NCBI GenBank assembly: GCA_024196135.1
Contig: JAMQCK010000200.1
Span: forward strand, 1 to 39,725
Source of the DNA: Pleurotus ostreatus/Saccharomyces cerevisiae fusant
Taxonomy: Eukaryota > Opisthokonta
Reading direction: 5' to 3'
DNA: 39,725 nt
Within the stretch, counting starts at the first letter, position 1; every line of letters begins with the position of its first letter. Of this stretch, positions 34,422 through 39,725 are shown piece by piece. The notes beneath the pieces are model-generated. The model worked only from the letters and a program-made list of their open reading frames with translations. It was not told where the DNA came from and searched no databases. A program made the translations under genes and the position numbers.

Positions 34422-37400
34422 GTATACGCCGCGGGAGATCCTGCGCGGGCTATACACAGTGCCCGCAAAGTGGACACTGTGGGATCCCGCGGTAGCTCTC
34501 CGGGACGCAGCATAGCTAGCTCTCTTCTAGGAGCTGCGCCATCCGAGCAATCGCGCCGACGGCGCGCCGACGAAATCTCTACTCATCCCTCCACGTCACC
34601 GGCGCCTTCCGCCGCCTCATCCGCGTTCGAGGTACAAGGGCATCTTCTGCGTTCGGACGAGTCAGTCCACTCGCTCACCCTCGCCTCGCCGGAATCGCTG
34701 GCAGCCTCACCTCGCTCGGGTCTCTCGCCCACTTCACACTCCGACCCTTTCCTCATGACGCGTACCGCTCTTGAGGGCGGAAACACCCCCGGCCCTTCGC
34801 AAAGCGTGAATCCTCTCAGCGAAGAGGTTGACGACGGGAGACGCTCGGAGTCCGACGAGGAGAATACCAGCAGCAATGAGAACAGCAGTCAGCAGCTGGC
34901 GCTCAGGGCGGCGGGCGACGTGATGTACAACAGCGATCGCGCCAGGCCGGAGCATCTGAGAACGCTGCGTAAGCGTCTAGACTGCCTCATCAAGGAGACC
35001 CAACTGGGACCGGAACAAGTAGTCGACCGCGGGGTTGCACGCACCTCGAGCAAGACTCGTTTCACCCTCCACGCAGAATTCCTCGCCTTTATCGAGGACA
35101 TCGTGGGCGACGTTGACAGTGTCCTACGTACGCTATATCCTGCCACGACGGAGGCCTACGGCGCAGGGAAGGATTGCTTCGAGGTCTACCCGGGAGGTGT
35201 GTTACTTGAGGCGTTGAAGGGGTCAAAGTCGTTAGCCGCCTTGAATTTAGCGTGGAGCTTGTTCAACTCGCGCTGTGTCACGGCCATTCGCAAGCACCGT
35301 AAGTACAAGGGCCTCGTGCAGGCGCACCTTGAGAAGCGTCCTCCCAACACCATGCTCTCGCCGCTGACAACGCCGCGCTCTGTCTATAGCGACATGAAGC
35401 ACTTCGAGGACAACGAAACAAAGCTGAAGTACTTACTTGGAGCCGCACCCTCCGCCAACGATGTCTTGCACCCCACGGACACGCTACACAAGACGGCTGG
35501 GCGTATCCCTCGTCCTCCGCGTGAGGAGCGACTACGCTTCATGAATCAAGATGTCCGCTCCTTTGCCGCTCCCCCCTCTCCGCTCATCCGCGCGTTTCCC
35601 GAGCGCGAACCAGAGGAAGCACCCAGACTCGTCTATTATGAGAATGGGCAGCGGAAGGAGCGCGCTCCAAGCACGACTTTCAACAACCCGGATCCCTTGA
35701 CGCCGGAAGAGCAAGCTCAGTACGCTCGCCTAGAGAAGAAGAAGAAAGCCGGCTTCAGGCAGCCACTGCAGCCCGAGGAGGACCCTACGGCGCCAGTAGG
35801 ACGTAGCCTTGACACAAGGCTTCCGGACATTTGGGAAGGTGTTGACCCTTGGCTTGCTGCCTCGGCGCCGCCCGTGTCGGCCTTTGGCATGCTCTCGACG
35901 GGCGCGCAAGTTCTCCCCGGCTCCGTTTTCTATGCGACCGACCCAGGAGACTCAGCCTCGAACGCGGGCACTCGAGCGCGCCCTTCGTATCAAGACCCTT
36001 TTGATCGTCAGGATGCGCCCAATGCTACAAGCGGGGCTTACCTAGGAGCAGCAACATCCATCTCGACATATCCGCGCACCCCCGCTCCTCCACTGGTCAC
36101 GACAACGGCGGTTCCTTCGCGTCTAGCAGGAGATGGTCTCGCGTGGACTGCCGCAGGAGGTGGGGGAGGAGGCGATGGAGATCCACCCGATCCGGACGAC
36201 GGGGGGCCTCCGCCTCCTAATCCTCCTCCTGGCTTCCCGAGGAGGCCGCCTGGGCTGCCTCCTGTGCCTCCACCCTCCGGACAGCCGCACGTGAGCGGCG
36301 GTGGAGGAGGAGGACCTCCAGGCGGTGGAGGCGGCTCTACAGCGACCTACCCAGACGCCTCAGGGGGACCGCGTTCTTCCTACGCTGCAACCGCTCCCAC
36401 CATCCAAGCCAACCTCAAGACGGATTGTATACCTTTGTGGGATGGAAATAGAGACACCGTTTCCACGTACTTGTGGGCGTTCTTCGAGCTCGCGAACAGC
36501 GGCGGCAGTATGCGCACAGCAGTGGCACATTGGGCATGGATGCGCTTTACCGCGGGATCGTCGGTGTACAACTGGTACCTGACCCTGTCAGACGCGACCA
36601 AGGAGTACATGAAAAAGGATGCTTACTACTTCATGGACGTCATCAAGCAACAGTACTTGGGCGCTCAGTGGATGAAGGACATGGCGGTAGGCTTCCAGCT
36701 TCAGTCCTTCCGCGAGCCCAAACACCGTCACGAGACTCCTTCCGACTTCATCAATCGGCGTATTCTGGATGCAAGGTCCCTTGGGTTCGCAGTGAGAAAC
36801 TCGGTCGAGGAGGTGAAACTTATCTTGAGCGTCGCCCCTGCCGACTGGGACGCCAAGCTTATCCCTTCGACTCTGCGCTCTACGGATGAGTTGAAGGCTC
36901 GCGTCATCCAGCACGAGCGATCCCTCGCGATGACTTCTGCTTCCATCAACCACGAAGTGCGATCGCAAGTGCTATTGGCCCTCAGGGAATATGGAAGGTT
37001 TGCGGGAGATGCTCGCCAGAGAACAAATTGCCCGCACGGGCCAGTAGCCTACGAGGCGGAGGCGAACCTCGAGCCGGAGGGGCTAGAGGACGACGAGCAG
37101 CCCGGTGGTGGAGTTGAGACAAGCGCAGACGACCCTTCAAGCGAGCTGTACAATGTGGCTTTCAACGTGGTCGCATCGAAGGAGAAGAACAAACCTCAAG
37201 CTTCATAACCATTTCCTCCACGCGACTCAGTGGTCAGCAGGAAGCCTCCGCCCTCTCCGTGCCACGCCTGCGGGAGCAAGAACCATTGGAACAAGGATTG
37301 TCCCTTCTGGCAGCAATATCTCAGCCGATACCGCGAGAGTTTGCTGGCCGAGGGAGACCCAGATACGGAGAGAGCGCACAACGCCGCGTACGCCGTGATG

Positions 37401-37846
37401 AAGCAGGGTTTTGAGGGGGCGGCATCGCAGCTCAGTCAGGAACACGAGAGCTCCAAGCGTAAGACCCAGGAGGATGAGGCAGAAGAACACGCCACCTATG
37501 AAGTTCATCAGCCTCAATTCGCTCTGACAGACGAGGAGATAGGGGAAGAATACTGGTATCGGGGGGAAATGCTGCCCGCCGACTACCCGCATATCCTCGA
37601 GCACGTTGACGAGAAGGAGCGGGAAGAAGACGAAGCGCCGCGGAGGGGCGCTGTGGCCGAGCGTCAAGCCCCTCCTGAGCTAGAGGCGCTGGCCGCAGAG
37701 GAAGCGCCTCAGCCTACCAACCAACCGCCCGGTGAGCATCCTTTGCCCAAGCCGTACGAGCCTCCTAAAATCAAGCTGCTAGCTAAGAAGCGCGTGCGGC
37801 GGGAGCTGCGGGAGCGGGGAATGACCGCACCTGTGCGCGTAAACTG
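34422..37846 (+). pseudogene. Retrotransposon gag-type gene with an in-frame stop and truncated 3' end
   Basis: A continuous frame runs from 34422 to 37208 with no ATG before 34755 (a GTG at 34470 is the first alternative). It encodes a Ser/Pro-rich N-terminus, a Gly/Pro-rich linker (36150-36340) and an alpha-helical capsid-like segment (STYLWAFFELANSGGSMRTA to STDELKARVIQHERSL, 36450-36930). One TAA (37206-37208) then interrupts it; the same frame goes on at once to a CCHC zinc knuckle, CHACGSKNHWNKDC (CX2CX4HX4C, near 37260), and a Glu/Pro-rich tail up to about 37846, where a GC-rich repeat cuts it off. No protease, reverse transcriptase, RNase H or integrase follows. A second frame from ATG 34198 overlaps the start (VPAKWTLWDPAV), suggesting a frameshift near 34470-34515. 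This looks like a Ty3/gypsy-type gag remnant. Confidence 0.7.
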
Positions 37847-38200
37847 TTTTAAAAAGTACCGGACATGTGTCTGCCGTACTGTTGATAATGTAACGAACGT
37901 CTTATTTGCACAGCCACGGCCGCCCGGAAGCTGCCCGGGACGTCGCCGGGCTGCGCCCAATGCGGCAGGCGACCTCCGGGCTCGCCGCCGCGGATGATCG
38001 CGCCGCACGCGTCGGCCGTCGTGCGTGATGCCGCCGCCGTCGGGGCTCCCGCGCGCCGCCCACGACTGATGCGCCGCTGGCGCGGCTGCACAGCCACGTC
38101 AGCGCGTCGCGTCGGCGTCGCGCCGCGTGTCGCCGCTGCCGCTCCGCGTCGCGCTTGTCCGTGCCAGCAATACAAAAATGAAGTGTATATACAGTGTATA
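37847..38200 (+). repeat. GC-rich repeat, copy 2 (at the end of the gag frame)
   Basis: Partner of the repeat at 33596-33920, with the same order of anchors (CACAGCCA at 37909, GCCCAATGCGGCAGGCGA at 37955, CTGATGCGCCGC at 38066, GTCAGCGCGTCG at 38098). It is about 30 bases longer near its 5' end (37862-37890). It ends in an A/T-rich AAAATGAAGTGTATATACAG tract. It truncates the gag reading frame. Confidence 0.7.
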
Positions 38201-39725
38201 CACGAAAAGTACGTAGAAATGGAGGGAGATGCGCGAAATGAAGAGAAAATGCGCGAAAAGCGCCGGCAACGAATTTTTCGCCAATGCAACGCGTGCCATG
38301 CAGCGCGCGCAGGCGCGCGGGAGCGAGCACGGGTGCGGTGAAGGGTAAGGGGGGTGACGGGGAACGCGCGGATGCGTCGGGAAGCGCAGACGACGGCGTG
38401 AGGCCGCCATCTGGGTGGCGCGTATGCTGCCGGCGCGTCATGCGACGCAGTTTGCATACACTCGCAGGCCGCGAGCGAGCGCGTCACGGGCAGCTCGGGG
38501 GTTGGGGAAGGTACCCGCTGCGCGTGAGAGGCGACACCGGCCGCCAATGCGCGCTCGTTGCCGTCGGTAATCGAGAGAGGGGGAGGAGGAGGGGTGCCGA
38601 TCGCCCCGCCCAGCGTTCTCTCCTGCGCGCATCTGCTGGCGGGGTAGGAAGGAGCAGAGGGGCGGGTATGGTGTGCAGGGAGGGGGGCGGTGTGTCGTCA
38701 CCATTGGTGCGCGTCGAATTTCGGGCCAGGGGACGCGGGCGCGAGCGGGCATGCGTGGTCGCGGGCGCTAAAGCCGTCGTTGGGCGAAGAAAAGAGAGAA
38801 AGGAGGGGGTGGGCGCTGTCTGAGGTGGAAGACAGGCAGAGCGCGCACAGAGAGCGGTGGATGGGGACGCGAAGGTGGTGGTGGGAGGCAGGCCGAGGTT
38901 GCCGATCGCGGGCGCGCGCGCGCGACGATGAGCGTGTCCAAGCGCGAAAATTGAGCGCGGGACGTCGGGGGAGATGCTAAGCATCGTGTAGGGCAGGAGT
39001 ACAGGGGTCAAGGATGTCGTGAACCTGCATGAGCGCACGAAGACAGCGGCCCAAGTTGTCTAGATGTTCGGGTCGGTGTCCAGGCGTCTTGGGACCGCAC
39101 GGAAGACCGGATCGGGCATCCGAAGGGGCTCATCGCCGTCTAAAATGGCCTCGGGAGCATGCGAATTAGATCGTATTAACTCCAAATCTTTTGCGAGCTT
39201 TAGAAGGGTATGAGAAGAAAATTCGAGTGAAGTTTGAACGGCCCTTTGTGCATAGAACGTCCCACAATAACAACATTACCACCAATTTGGTCAGAATAGA
39301 GCACTATTCCTGAATCTACGTACAATCTGAAGCTCAAAATATTATATGCTATATATGCCAAGATAGCACCAAGGTCCCCCTACAAAACGCACTTTGTTCG
39401 ACGCAAATCCGCCCAGGTCTCGCCGGGATCGAGGCGAAAAGGTGCTTGTGCAAGCTAAGATTTGAGGAATGGATGATTCTGTACATAACCCCCAAGGCAG
39501 TCGACCTCGATTTGGGCAAGGCTCAGAGGTCGGGGTCACTCCGTATTTCTTACACAGAATCTTGTACATGTTCACTAACGTATACTGGGCTGATTACAGT
39601 ACGATACAGTCCTCGGCCTCCTTCCGAGGCCATCGACGACGACGACGACGGCGCTCGGACGTCGGGCCGCAAGGCCGGACCGGCCATCCGAGGCGCCTGG
39701 CCGCGCGTTCTTCTGTCCTCAACCA
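38201..39725. other. Right end of the window without a recognisable gene
   Basis: A GC-rich part (38280-39160) with several biased open frames on both strands but no known domain is followed by an A/T-richer block (39170-39600), then GC-rich sequence with a (GAC)5 run at 39634-39650 and small hairpins such as GGCCTCCTTCCGAGGCC. This is most likely further repeat or transposon-derived sequence that cannot be classed from this window alone. Confidence 0.4.

Noticed and set aside
33596..38200. The two GC-rich repeats as a pair of LTRs around the gag gene
   Set aside because: They are far too diverged for one insertion, and a Tnp2 fragment (33940-34010) lies between copy 1 and gag, so they do not bound a single element.
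38284..38823. Arg/Gly-rich frames on both strands near the right end
   Set aside because: Mutually overlapping, strongly biased in composition, with no motif; treated as non-coding GC-rich sequence.
39105..39698. Approximate direct repeat (CCGGATCGGGCATCCGA near 39107 against CCGGACCGGCCATCCGA near 39675) as the ends of another element
   Set aside because: About 6 mismatches in 26 bases in GC-rich DNA, no target duplication and no partner features; too weak.

Overview
This is a piece of a filamentous basidiomycete genome, most likely an Agaricomycete (a polypore or a close relative). The evidence is GC-rich DNA, genes broken by many GT-AG introns of about 45-60 bases, agaricomycete-type proteins, and Tnp2 (CACTA) and Ty3/gypsy-type transposon remnants. 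No rRNA, tRNA, CRISPR array or bacterial-style operon was seen. All exon joins below were worked out by eye from splice signals, reading phase and protein family conservation.

Left and centre (1-25.3 kb) is a housekeeping block. Two mitochondrial carrier genes diverge from one short promoter: the 5' part of a Hem25/SLC25A38 glycine carrier (minus, running off the window) and a complete Flx1/SLC25A32 FAD/folate carrier (plus). The Flx1 introns are unusually long and repetitive. After about 2.9 kb without a supportable gene come a prolyl oligopeptidase (plus), a large unrecognised 15-exon gene (plus), the proteasome alpha subunit Scl1/PSMA6 (minus), squalene epoxidase Erg1 (plus) and the largest subunit of RNA polymerase III (plus, 18 exons, 1402 aa).

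From 25.3 to 28.4 kb there is a tandem pair of minus-strand UbiA-family membrane prenyltransferase or terpene-cyclase-like genes. They share the same seven-exon structure, including a 12-base microexon that carries part of the first catalytic motif. A further minus-strand coding-like stretch (28.7-29.5 kb) is unassigned. The pair may belong to a small terpenoid or meroterpenoid locus.

The right end (29.5-39.7 kb) is a transposon compartment. It holds a 969-bp non-autonomous DNA transposon with 53-bp terminal inverted repeats and a perfect 10-bp target duplication, a cluster of GC-rich hairpins, an orphan C-terminal exon, a broken Tnp2 transposase gene, a gag-type retrotransposon gene cut by one in-frame stop, and two diverged copies of a ~330-bp GC-rich repeat, each of which truncates one of those transposon genes. 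The last 1.5 kb has no recognisable gene.

The known genes work independently (mitochondrial import, peptide cleavage, proteolysis, ergosterol synthesis, tRNA/5S transcription). The parts that most deserve follow-up are the UbiA pair, the MULE-like element, the repeat found in both broken transposons, the unrecognised multi-exon gene and the repeated branch-point modules in the Flx1 introns.
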